Shown piece by piece: positions 42,556 to 50,721 of a stretch of 64,000 nt of DNA. A program made the translations under genes and the position numbers. Source of the stretch: VRUE01 sp036379955. GTDB lineage: Bacteria > Actinomycetota > Thermoleophilia > Solirubrobacterales > 70-9. The notes beneath the pieces are model-generated. The model was not told where the DNA came from. It did no database searches and worked only from the letters and a program-made list of their open reading frames with translations. The first letter of the stretch is position 1; every line of letters starts with the position of its first letter. Location: contig DASVFR010000015.1 in assembly GCA_036379955.1 (NCBI GenBank), positions 15,172-79,171 on the forward strand, written 5' to 3'.

Positions 42556-43824
42556 GTGCAACCTTCCCCCAGCACCGCTTCCGGCGCTGCCGAGCAGACG
42601 CTGCGCGTGCTGTACGTATGCTACCTCTCGCTCGAGGATCCCCTGGTCCACAGCCAGGTCGTCGCCTATCTGGCCGGCCTCGCCGAGCTGGGGCATACGG
42701 TCCACCTGCTGACCTTCGAGCCGGGCCTCGAGCCGTCGCGGGCGCGGGCGTTCGAGGAGCAGCTCGGGCGCCAGGGAATCGTCTGGCACTCGCGCCGCTA
42801 CCACAAGGCTCCCTCGCTGCCGGCGACCGCCTTCGACGTCTTCGCCGGGGCGCTGACAGCGGCCCGGCTGGTGCGCCGCCACCGGCTCGACGCGATCCAC
42901 GCCCGCAACCACGTGCCGGCGGCGATGGCGATGCTCGCCTCCCGGCTGACCGGCTGCCGGATGATCTTCGACCTGCGCGGCCTGATGGCGGAGGAGTACG
43001 CGGATGCCGGCAACTGGAAGCGCGGCGGCGCCCCCTACCGGCTGACCCAGTGGGTGCAGCGGGCGGCGCTGCGGCGCGCTGACGGCGTCGTGACGCTGAC
43101 CGAGGCCGTGCGACCGCACCTGAGCGAGACGAGGGCCGGGCCCGACGCGACCTTCGTCGTCCCCTGCTGCGCCGACGTCGAGGCGATCGCGAGCAGGGCC
43201 GACCAGCGCGAGCTGGTGCGGGAGGAAATCGGGATCGACCGCGACCGGCCGGTGATGGTCTACGTCGGCAAGTTCACCGGCTGGTACCTGGACCGCGAGA
43301 TGGCCGAGTTCGTCGCCGCCGCACGGCGGCTCTCGCCCGACCTGCTGCCGATGATCCTCACCCAGGCCGACCCGGAGCCCTTCCTGCGCGAGCTCCCACG
43401 CCTCGGCATCGAACCGCAGGAGTGCCTCGTGCTCAGCACCGAGCCGGGCGAGATCGGCCGCTTCCTGGCGGCAGCGGATGTCGGCATCTCCTTCGTCAAG
43501 CCCTGCTTCTCGAAGATCTCCTCCTCGCCGACCAAGATCGGCGAGTACCTGGCGGCCGGGCTGCCGGTCGTCTCCACGGCTGGCATCGGCGACGTCGACG
43601 CGCTGCTGCGGGATGAGCGCGTCGGGGTGCTGATCGACGAGCTCGGCGAGTCGGCGTACGAGTCCGCCGCCCTCGCCGCCGAGGCGCTTCGCGCGGACCC
43701 CGGCGTGCGCGAGCGCTGCCTCGCCGTCGCGCGCACGCAACTTTCGCTGCACGAGGTCGGCATCCCGCGCTACGACGCCCTCTACCGGCGGGTGGCGGCG
43801 GGGCTGAGCTTGCCGGCGAGATAA
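42556..43824 (+). CDS. Glycosyltransferase family 4
   Basis: A 422-residue GT-B fold transferase. LRVLYVCYLSLEDPLVHSQV opens the acceptor domain, MIFDLRGLMAEEYADAGNWK is in the middle, and the donor site is FSKISSSPTKIGEYLAAGLPVVSTAGIGD near residue 325. GTG 42556 chosen; GTG 42529 would overlap the divergent gene. It probably adds a sugar to the growing lipid-linked unit. The 3' end overlaps the converging GT2 by 43 bases. Confidence 0.87.
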   Translation: MQPSPSTASGAAEQTLRVLYVCYLSLEDPLVHSQVVAYLAGLAELGHTVHLLTFEPGLEPSRARAFEEQLGRQGIVWHSRRYHKAPSLPATAFDVFAGALTAARLVRRHRLDAIHARNHVPAAMAMLASRLTGCRMIFDLRGLMAEEYADAGNWKRGGAPYRLTQWVQRAALRRADGVVTLTEAVRPHLSETRAGPDATFVVPCCADVEAIASRADQRELVREEIGIDRDRPVMVYVGKFTGWYLDREMAEFVAAARRLSPDLLPMILTQADPEPFLRELPRLGIEPQECLVLSTEPGEIGRFLAAADVGISFVKPCFSKISSSPTKIGEYLAAGLPVVSTAGIGDVDALLRDERVGVLIDELGESAYESAALAAEALRADPGVRERCLAVARTQLSLHEVGIPRYDALYRRVAAGLSLPAR

Positions 43825-44828
43825 CTGCGCGAGGCCGGCGAGAGCAACCGGCGGCCGTGGCGGAGGGCGAGCGGGCCCGCCGCCAGACGCACGGCCGGGG
43901 CGCCCTTGAGCGCTGCCTGGACGAGGACGTCGACCCGCTGCAGGTCGGCGGCGCGGGCGATCTCGGCTACGGAGCCGGCCTCGCGCCGGCCGAGCTCGCG
44001 CTCGATCCGGTCGAGCCAGCGCAGGCCCTCGCGCAGGTCGGCGGCGCCCACCGTGGAGTCGATCCGGTTGACCAGCACCCGCTGGGGGCCGGGGGGCGGC
44101 CTCTCGCCCAGCGTCCGCTCCAGGTGACGAGCGGCGCAGAGGACGAAGTTCTCGACCTGGACCCGCTCGAAGCGAACCGAGACGCTGCTCGGGTCGCTGC
44201 GCACCCTCATCAGCGGCTCGTCGATGTTGGCGAAGCCGACTCCGGCGTCGAGCATGCGGACGAACATCTCGTAGTCCTCGGTGTGCAGGCTCTCGGGCGG
44301 GCCGCCGTAGGGGTAAGCCCGCATCAGCGCGGTGCGGGCGGCGATCGTCGGATGCATCACCGGAGTGGCGAAGAGGGAGACGAACCGGGCGCCCCCAGGA
44401 CCCGTGCACAGCACCGGCCGCGGCCTCAGCCGCCGGCCCTCCCGGTCGACCTGTTCGACCCCGGTGCCGACCACGCCGACGTCGGGGCGCCCGGCGAGCA
44501 GCTCGACCTGGCGCTCGATCCGGGTCGGCGCCGCCACGTCGTCGGCGTCCATACGGGCGACGAGCTCGCCGCGCGCCTCGGCGACGCCGCGGTTGAGGGT
44601 GCGGATCACGCCCAGGTTGGTCGCGTTGCGCAGGACGCGCACGCGAGCGTCGCGTGCCGCGTGCTCCCCGAGGATGCGCGGCGTGGCGTCGGCGGACCCG
44701 TCGTCGATCGCGAGGATCTCGATATCGCGGTAGGTCTGGCCCAGCAGCGAGTCGAGCGCGGCGGCTAGCGATTCCTCCGCTTCGAAGCAGGGGAGGACGA
44801 CCGAGACCAGCGAAGCCTTGACGCTCAC
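43782..44828 (-). CDS. Glycosyltransferase family 2
   Basis: A 348-residue GT-A fold transferase. SLVSVVLPCFEAEESLAAAL, LAIDDGSADATPRIL and the DXD motif in VARMDADDVAAPTRIE are all in the first 100 residues; PYGGPPESLHTEDYEMFVRM follows. GTG start overlaps the upstream stop as GTGA. It ends a minus-strand run of six overlapping or nearly overlapping genes (49660 down to 43782). Confidence 0.9.
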   Translation of the reverse strand: MSVKASLVSVVLPCFEAEESLAAALDSLLGQTYRDIEILAIDDGSADATPRILGEHAARDARVRVLRNATNLGVIRTLNRGVAEARGELVARMDADDVAAPTRIERQVELLAGRPDVGVVGTGVEQVDREGRRLRPRPVLCTGPGGARFVSLFATPVMHPTIAARTALMRAYPYGGPPESLHTEDYEMFVRMLDAGVGFANIDEPLMRVRSDPSSVSVRFERVQVENFVLCAARHLERTLGERPPPGPQRVLVNRIDSTVGAADLREGLRWLDRIERELGRREAGSVAEIARAADLQRVDVLVQAALKGAPAVRLAAGPLALRHGRRLLSPASRSYLAGKLSPAATRR

Positions 44829-45820
44829 GGAAACAACCCAACCGCTTCCCTCGCGGTCTGGCGCAGGCGGGGATTTCCGGGCCATTGCCAGGCGGAGGCG
44901 AGAAGGGCAGCGGCCCGGCGCGGTGGAGACGCGAGGGTCCGGTAGCGCCAGAGCTGGTAATCGGAGCGGCAGCGGCGCAGCTCCCCGCTGGCGACGAGCG
45001 GATAGCGCTCGCCGCCGTCGAGGGTCGCCGCAAGCCGGTCCAGCCCCCCGAACGGAGCCCCGTTGAAGGAGTAGGGCGCGAGCGTCGTCAGCGGCACGTA
45101 AAGCAGCTCCCGGTCCATCAGCTCGCGCTCGGGAACGGAGATCTCGTCGGCGTCCACGGGGGGCAGCCGGTCGGGCCTAGTCACAGACGGAGGGATATGC
45201 CAGATGCAGGCGTCGATCAGCCTCTCGACCACGTTGAAAGGAGCCGGCGCCAGCCCGGCGCGGTAGAAGCGGTAGCTGTGCTCGGTGTGACCCCAGCGCC
45301 GGTACTCGGCGAAGCGGGGGTGCCATCCGCCCACCTGGCGGAGCCCGGCGGCGGTGAAGAAGTTGAAGCTGGCGCTGCCGTAGAAGCCGCGGGCCACCCG
45401 GCGCCCGGCGACCACCGACTGCTCGTAATCGCGAATTCTCCGTCGCGAGAAGAGAGAGAAATGGTGGATGCCGCTTTCCCGCGCCAGGTCCACGTGAGCC
45501 GGGAACACCGACCCATCGACCAGCTCGACGTCGTCCTCGACGAAGAAGTAGTAATCGAAGTCGGGGAAGCGCTCGAGCACCCGGTTCTTCGAGAGGCCGA
45601 CCCCCTCGCACACCTCGGAGTGCAGGAGCGGGACCCGCCACTCCTCGCAGAAGCGCCGCGTCTCCTCATCGCTGCCGTCGAGCGAGACGAGCAGGGAGAA
45701 GCGTCGGTCCTCGGCGCAGAACCTGGCGAAGTGCGGTAGGTAGCGCCGCAGGTAGGCGGCGCGCTCGCAGGTCGTGACGCAGACGAGGGCGCGGTGTTCA
45801 GCGGCGTCGAAGCCGTTCAT
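44825..45820 (-). CDS. Glycosyltransferase, GT-A fold
   Basis: A 331-residue protein. LVCVTTCERAAYLRRYLPHF, then LLVSLDGSDEETRRF, and an acidic motif in YYFFVEDDVELVDGSVF, followed by GWHPRFAEYRRWGHTEHSYRF, show a GT-A transferase that I cannot assign to a numbered family. ATG start overlaps the upstream branching-enzyme stop as ATGA, and its stop overlaps the next GT2 as GTGA. Probably acts on the same surface glycan. Confidence 0.78.
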   Translation of the reverse strand: MNGFDAAEHRALVCVTTCERAAYLRRYLPHFARFCAEDRRFSLLVSLDGSDEETRRFCEEWRVPLLHSEVCEGVGLSKNRVLERFPDFDYYFFVEDDVELVDGSVFPAHVDLARESGIHHFSLFSRRRIRDYEQSVVAGRRVARGFYGSASFNFFTAAGLRQVGGWHPRFAEYRRWGHTEHSYRFYRAGLAPAPFNVVERLIDACIWHIPPSVTRPDRLPPVDADEISVPERELMDRELLYVPLTTLAPYSFNGAPFGGLDRLAATLDGGERYPLVASGELRRCRSDYQLWRYRTLASPPRRAAALLASAWQWPGNPRLRQTAREAVGLFP

Positions 45821-46728
45821 GCACTCACCCGCTCGGCCAGCCGCTCGAGCACTTCTGCGTCGACGCTTGGGTCGAACTTGCGCGCGAAGAGCGCCCCGCT
45901 GGCGAGGATCGCCGGCAGGTCGTCGACCCCCAACACCCGCGGGTGGCTCTCCTCGACAGGCCAGCGCATGAAGCGCAGGCTGTCGTCGACGACCTCGGCG
46001 CGCTCCGCGAAGCCGGTCCCCGCCAGGATGCTCTGGAAGAAGATCTCGTCGGGCGCCAGCGTGTGCTCGTGATAGCGACGGTAGTCCGGGTGCCGCTCGA
46101 GGAAGGCGAGAACGTGCGAGGCGGCGTCGCGGCTCAGGTTCCACCATTGCGAGCCGCCGTAGGCGCGCGCGTAGGAGGGGAAACGTCGCGCCGGCTTGCC
46201 CAGGCCGCGCAGCCTCAAGAAGCGATTGAGGAGCCCGCCGCGGCGATTGAGGTAGCTCGTGTCCTCGCCGCGGGGGATGCAGGTCTCGCGTCGGCCCCGC
46301 ACCGTGTAGGTGTAGAAGTCGGTGCGGTCGCGGCCGCCCAGGCGCCAGCGCGGGTCCGGCAACGGGAAGTGCTCGAGGTAGCTGCGCGAGCCCGCCCCCT
46401 CGGCGAAGGCGACGATCTCCTCCGCCGGGCGCAGCGGGAAGTCGCGGCCGCTGAGCAGGAGGAAGTAGCCGCAGCCGTCGGCGACGCCGCGCTTCAGGCC
46501 CTCGAGCGCGGCGTCGACCAGCTGCGGGCTTGCCCAGGACGTCGCCTGGCGCGGCAGGAGGGCGACGTCTTCCAGACCGGCGGCGGTCAGCGCCTGGGAG
46601 AACGGCTCGAGCGGAACGCGACGGTCGACGTGCAGATAGACCCGGACAGCTGGATCCCGCACCGCCGAGAGCAGCCTCGCCAGGTGCTCCGGCCGATCGT
46701 GGGCGAGGACGACGATCGCCAGTTTCAT
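45817..46728 (-). CDS. Core-2/I-branching-type glycosyltransferase (GT14)
   Basis: A 303-residue protein of the Branch family: LAIVVLAHDRPEHLARLL, VYLHVDRR, YFLLLSGRDFPLRPAEEI, GSQWWNLSRDAASHVL and APDEIFFQSIL follow in family order. Eukaryotic members add beta-1,6-GlcNAc branches or xylose to proteoglycan cores; bacterial ones are poorly known. Here it suggests a branched glycan. ATGA overlaps on both sides. Confidence 0.88.
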   Translation of the reverse strand: MKLAIVVLAHDRPEHLARLLSAVRDPAVRVYLHVDRRVPLEPFSQALTAAGLEDVALLPRQATSWASPQLVDAALEGLKRGVADGCGYFLLLSGRDFPLRPAEEIVAFAEGAGSRSYLEHFPLPDPRWRLGGRDRTDFYTYTVRGRRETCIPRGEDTSYLNRRGGLLNRFLRLRGLGKPARRFPSYARAYGGSQWWNLSRDAASHVLAFLERHPDYRRYHEHTLAPDEIFFQSILAGTGFAERAEVVDDSLRFMRWPVEESHPRVLGVDDLPAILASGALFARKFDPSVDAEVLERLAERVSA

Positions 46729-47654
46729 CGTTCCAGGCCGAGAGCGCCGCGGACGTAGAGACGTCCCCGGGCGCGCCGCGCGGACCGAGCCTCGCCGCGC
46801 CGCGGGTCGAGTGAGTCGACGAGCAGACCGAGACCGCCCAGCAGAGCGAAGGCACGCGTCCAGAGCGGGCCGCGCATCAGGCGCGTCGCCCGCAGATGGC
46901 CCGCTACTTCGCGGCGAGCGCGCTCCTCCTCGCTCCACGTCGCCCTCGCACTGACCGCGCGACCGTGCGCGAACTCGACCTCGGCGCAGACGCCGACGCC
47001 CCACCCGGCTCGCGCCATGCGCCAGCACCACTCGCGATCCTCGCCGTACATGAAGAGACGCTCGTCGAGTGGCCCTACCGTCGTCACCGCCTCGGCCCTG
47101 GCGATCAGCGCCGCGCCCGGGACCCAGCCGTTGACGATCTCAGGGGTCGAGGCGCGGCCGGGAAGCAGCCGTCGCTCGCGCTGCCGGAGAGAAAGGAGCT
47201 TGTGCAGCCGCAGCGCTTCGACGGGCGGCCGCCAGAGGCTGTCGTGCGGGTGGGCCACTGGCACCGCCTCGCCGTCGGGTCCGCGCAGGCGGGGTGTCGC
47301 CAGGCCAACCCCCGGGCGCTCGTCCATCCACCGCACGAGCCGCTCGATTCCCGTCGCATCGACCTCGACGTCGGGGTTGACCAACATCCAGTACCTCGAC
47401 TCGACCTCAGGCCAGGCCCGGTTGCAACCGCGGGCGAACCCGAGGTTGCTCCCGTTCGAGAGCATCTCGACCCCCGGCATCAGCTGCCCCAACAGCGCCG
47501 CGCTCCCATCCGGGCTGTCGTTGTCGACGGCGATGAGCCGCACCAGTCCCCTTTCCACGCTCGGCTTCAACGCCGCGGCGTAACCGGGAAGCGAGGCCTC
47601 CGAGTTGTAGAGGACCGTCGTCATCGTCACCGCCGGACCATCCCACTCCGGCAT
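46725..47654 (-). CDS. Glycosyltransferase family 2, rhamnosyltransferase-like
   Basis: A 309-residue GT-A transferase. Seen: VTMTTVLYNSEASLPGYAAA, LIAVDNDSPDGSAAL, NGSNLGFARGCNRAWP, YWMLVNPDVEV (metal-binding acidic pair) and the late block LFMYGEDREWCWRMARAGW typical of WbbL-like rhamnosyltransferases. ATG 47654 chosen because of GAGGG about 10 bases upstream; TTG 47675 is an alternative. Its stop overlaps the branching-enzyme start as ATGA. Confidence 0.87.
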   Translation of the reverse strand: MPEWDGPAVTMTTVLYNSEASLPGYAAALKPSVERGLVRLIAVDNDSPDGSAALLGQLMPGVEMLSNGSNLGFARGCNRAWPEVESRYWMLVNPDVEVDATGIERLVRWMDERPGVGLATPRLRGPDGEAVPVAHPHDSLWRPPVEALRLHKLLSLRQRERRLLPGRASTPEIVNGWVPGAALIARAEAVTTVGPLDERLFMYGEDREWCWRMARAGWGVGVCAEVEFAHGRAVSARATWSEEERARREVAGHLRATRLMRGPLWTRAFALLGGLGLLVDSLDPRRGEARSARRARGRLYVRGALGLER

Positions 47655-47687
47655 CTCGCCCACGCCCTCTTCCAACTCGCATCAAGC

Positions 47688-48935
47688 TTACTCGGCGTGA
47701 GCCGCCGAGCCGGCGGTAGACCAAGCCTCCAGCAGCGCCGAGGCGAACCCCCGGTAGTTCGCCGCAGCCTCATAGCGGCTCGCGAAAGCGGCGCGGATCC
47801 TCTCGTGATCGAAGCTCGCGGGCGCAACGGCCATGCCCAGCGCCGCGGCTGCCGTGCCGGGTTCGGCGTCCGGCGCCAACAGGACGCCCGTCTCTGGGGC
47901 GACGATCTCCGGCACCCCGCCGACGGAGAGAGCGACGATCGGGATGCCGGCACTCTGGGCCTCCATCATCGAGATCGGCACCCCCTCGGCACGGCTCATC
48001 GAGAGGAAGGCCGAGACCGGCTCGGTGGCGTAGAAACGGCGGACCGCGGCGTTCTCGATCGTCCCCCTCAGCTCCCAGGTCACCCTCGCCGGCAGCGCGG
48101 CAGCGGCCTCCTCGACCCGGCGCCGCTCCGGGCCGTCGCCGAAATGCACCCAGCGCAACGGGCGGTCGCATGCGCGTAGGACTTCGGGAATCGCCCGCAC
48201 CTGCTTGTCGGGCCGAAGCGCCGAGCACGAGACCACCAGCGGCGGGTCGGCCGCGCCTTCCGGGACGCCCGGCGAGGCCGGGATGCCGAGGCGTGACAGG
48301 CGGACCTTCCCGGCGTGGGGGCCGAACTTGCCCTGCAGGTAACGCGCGCCGTCTTCGGAGACGGCGAAGACGGCATCGAGGTTCTCGGCCTTGAACTCCC
48401 GGAACGGAACCCGGCCCTTGCCGCCCCACCTGGAGTCGAAGACGTCGAACCCGTGCGCCCGCGAGACGGCGCAACGGATCGTCCCGAGCCGCCGCAGCAC
48501 CGCCAGGGCAAGCGTGCTGTTCTCGAACCAGAAGTCGTAGAAGACGGCGTCGCCCAGGCCGTTCTCCTCCACCCAGGCCCGCAGGGCCATGGCTCGCAAC
48601 AGGCCCTCGGCGAGCACGTCGAGGTAGAAACGGGCGCTGGCGGCGTAGGACCGCCAGTTGGAGGGATGGCGCAGCGTCCGGCCGAGGATCTCGAGCGCGA
48701 GCGCGGTGCGCACGGCGCCGCGCTTGGCCGTGCGCGAGCGATCCGCCCGTCGCCAGAGGTGGACCAGCTCCACGTTGGCGGGCAATTCCTCTGTCTTGGG
48801 CCCGGGATGGGAGGGGATGAGGAACACGCGCTCGAAATGCACCGCCGTGACCGCTATCTCAGCGCCCAGCACCGCCTCCCCACCGTGGGGAAACGTGCCG
48901 GTGAACATCACCAAGTCAGGCTTGGCGGCGCTCAT
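47688..48935 (-). CDS. Glycosyltransferase family 4
   Basis: A 415-residue GT-B fold transferase. MFTGTFPHGGEAVLGAEIAV starts the acceptor domain; VSRAHGFDVFDSRWGG is in the middle; the donor-binding part has VVSCSALRPDKQVRAI and FLSMSRAEGVPISMMEAQSAGIPIVAL near residue 345. ATG overlaps the upstream methyltransferase stop as ATGA. Likely one of the sequential transferases of the repeat unit. Confidence 0.88.
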   Translation of the reverse strand: MSAAKPDLVMFTGTFPHGGEAVLGAEIAVTAVHFERVFLIPSHPGPKTEELPANVELVHLWRRADRSRTAKRGAVRTALALEILGRTLRHPSNWRSYAASARFYLDVLAEGLLRAMALRAWVEENGLGDAVFYDFWFENSTLALAVLRRLGTIRCAVSRAHGFDVFDSRWGGKGRVPFREFKAENLDAVFAVSEDGARYLQGKFGPHAGKVRLSRLGIPASPGVPEGAADPPLVVSCSALRPDKQVRAIPEVLRACDRPLRWVHFGDGPERRRVEEAAAALPARVTWELRGTIENAAVRRFYATEPVSAFLSMSRAEGVPISMMEAQSAGIPIVALSVGGVPEIVAPETGVLLAPDAEPGTAAAALGMAVAPASFDHERIRAAFASRYEAAANYRGFASALLEAWSTAGSAAHAE

Positions 48936-49660
48936 CGAGCCCGCTTGACACGGGCGGCGATTCGGCGCCAGAGGGGCGGCTTCGGCTGTGGCAGTCGCGT
49001 CCACTCACCGACTCCGCTCGAGGGCCGGAAGACAGCGGCGACGTAGTCGCCCTCGCGGATCCAGATCGAGTATCGCTCGAAGTAGTCGAGGTAGAGGCCG
49101 TGGCGGTAGGCGTTTGCCGTCAGCACGTCGGCGTGAATCGGCTGGTCGACGATCTGCAGCTCCTCGGGCCGGTTCTCGTGGAACCACTCGAGGTGATGCG
49201 GGTTGGGGTAATGGAGGAGGACGAAGCCCTCGGGCTTCACCCAGGAGGCGATGCGCCCGAAGAGCGCGTCGTGCATCTCCACCGGGATGTGCTCGATCAC
49301 GTCCGGGAGGACGACCACGTCGTAGGGCTCGCTGCCCGCGTCGATCTCGAGCGCGTCGCCGGCCACGACCCGCGCGTTGCCGAACCGGGCCAGGCGCTCC
49401 CTCGCCGCCTCGATGCTGCGCGGGCTGAGATCGGCGCCGAACACCGAGCCCCGCGGCAGAGCTTCCGCCAGCAGCTGGGTCAGGGTGCCCGCCCCGCAGC
49501 CGATCTCGAGGACGCGATCGTCCGGTCGCATGCCGAAGCGCAGCAGCCAGGCGAGGATCGCCCTGTGGCGCTCGTTGACCCCAACCCTCGTCTGGCGGCC
49601 GACGAAGCCGTCGTAGAAGGCGGTCACGTCCTCTCTGCTTGGATGCCCGATCTCGCTCAT
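48932..49660 (-). CDS. Class I SAM-dependent methyltransferase
   Basis: A 242-residue methyltransferase with motif I VLEIGCGAGTLTQLLAEAL near residue 50, motif II GADLSPRSIEAARERL and the post-II DVVVLPDVIEHIPVEMH. The FYDGFVGRQTRVGVNERHR opening resembles sugar or lipid-sugar methyltransferases in glycan clusters. First gene of the minus-strand run. Divergent from a sulfotransferase with a 53-base gap. Confidence 0.85.
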   Translation of the reverse strand: MSEIGHPSREDVTAFYDGFVGRQTRVGVNERHRAILAWLLRFGMRPDDRVLEIGCGAGTLTQLLAEALPRGSVFGADLSPRSIEAARERLARFGNARVVAGDALEIDAGSEPYDVVVLPDVIEHIPVEMHDALFGRIASWVKPEGFVLLHYPNPHHLEWFHENRPEELQIVDQPIHADVLTANAYRHGLYLDYFERYSIWIREGDYVAAVFRPSSGVGEWTRLPQPKPPLWRRIAARVKRAR

Positions 49661-49713
49661 GGCTGCGGCCGACCCCCCGGAACCGACCCCGTTCTTCGCA
49701 ATATCATGCCGGA

Positions 49714-50721
49714 ATGAGCCTCGACTTCCTCGTGATCGGGGCGCCCAAGTCCGGGACGACCTCCCTCTTCGAGTACCTACGCGACCATCCGGAGATCGAC
49801 CTCCCGCCCGACAAGGAGGCGCCCTACTTCAGCGACGACCGAATCGTCGGCCGCCTTTCCTGGGAGGAATACCTGCAGCGAGCCTTCCCGGCGGGCGGGC
49901 GCAGCCGGCTCATGGGGACGATCACTCCGCACTACATGTCCCCGATCACCGGCGTGGCCGAGGGTCCCGACGGACGGCTCCCGACGTACGACGAGCACAC
50001 GCTGCCGCGCCGGATTCACGAGCGCCTGCCCTCGGCGCGGCTGATCGCCATCCTGCGTGATCCGGTCGAGCGCGCCTACTCGCACCACATCCAGGAGACC
50101 CGGCTCGGTCACGAGACGCGACCCTTCCCCGTCGCCGTCGACGAACTGCTGCGCCCCGAGGCGCTGGCCGATTCGCGCAGGCAGTCGACGCGGACCAACT
50201 GCTACGTGGTGCTCGGCGAGTACGGACGCCTGCTCAGCGCCTATTACGACCTCTTCCCCCACGAGCGAATCCTGGTCCTCTTCACCGAGGAGCTGGCGCG
50301 CGAGCCGCGGGCAGTGCTCGAGCGCATCTACGAGTTTCTCGCCGTCGACGCCGTCGAGCCCCGCAACCTCGGCCGGCGTTACAACGTCAGCGCCGCCGAG
50401 CCGAAGATCGCGCGGGTCTCGCCCGCCTCGGCGGTCAGGCTCGCCTCGGCCAATCGCGTGGCGCGGGCGGCATGGCACTCGCTCTCCACACGGCGCCGGA
50501 GCGCTCTCCTCGCCTGGTACAAGCGCCTCGACTTCCGTTTCAAGTCCTGGAACCGGCGGCCGGCGCCGGCCGCGGAACCGTCGGCAGCGGATGTCGCGGC
50601 GCTCGAGCGCCTGCGCGCGCACTACGCGCCGGACGCGCTGCTGCTGGCGGAGCTGCTCGACTACCCGCTGCCCTGGGCACCGGGCGAGGCCGCTGACAGC
50701 CCCGAGGCCATGCGGAAGTAG
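49714..50721 (+). CDS. Sulfotransferase (Sulfotransfer_1-like)
   Basis: A 335-residue PAPS-dependent sulfotransferase similar to heparan N-/O-sulfotransferase domains. The phosphosulfate loop is IGAPKSGTTSLFEYL at residues 8-22, PDKEAPYFSDD follows, and the 3'-phosphate motif is AILRDPVERAYSHHIQE near 115. ATG start. The 3' end overlaps the converging GT92-ABC gene by 61 bases. It is the third sulfotransferase of the cluster; no PAPS synthesis gene lies in the window. Confidence 0.88.
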   Translation: MSLDFLVIGAPKSGTTSLFEYLRDHPEIDLPPDKEAPYFSDDRIVGRLSWEEYLQRAFPAGGRSRLMGTITPHYMSPITGVAEGPDGRLPTYDEHTLPRRIHERLPSARLIAILRDPVERAYSHHIQETRLGHETRPFPVAVDELLRPEALADSRRQSTRTNCYVVLGEYGRLLSAYYDLFPHERILVLFTEELAREPRAVLERIYEFLAVDAVEPRNLGRRYNVSAAEPKIARVSPASAVRLASANRVARAAWHSLSTRRRSALLAWYKRLDFRFKSWNRRPAPAAEPSAADVAALERLRAHYAPDALLLAELLDYPLPWAPGEAADSPEAMRK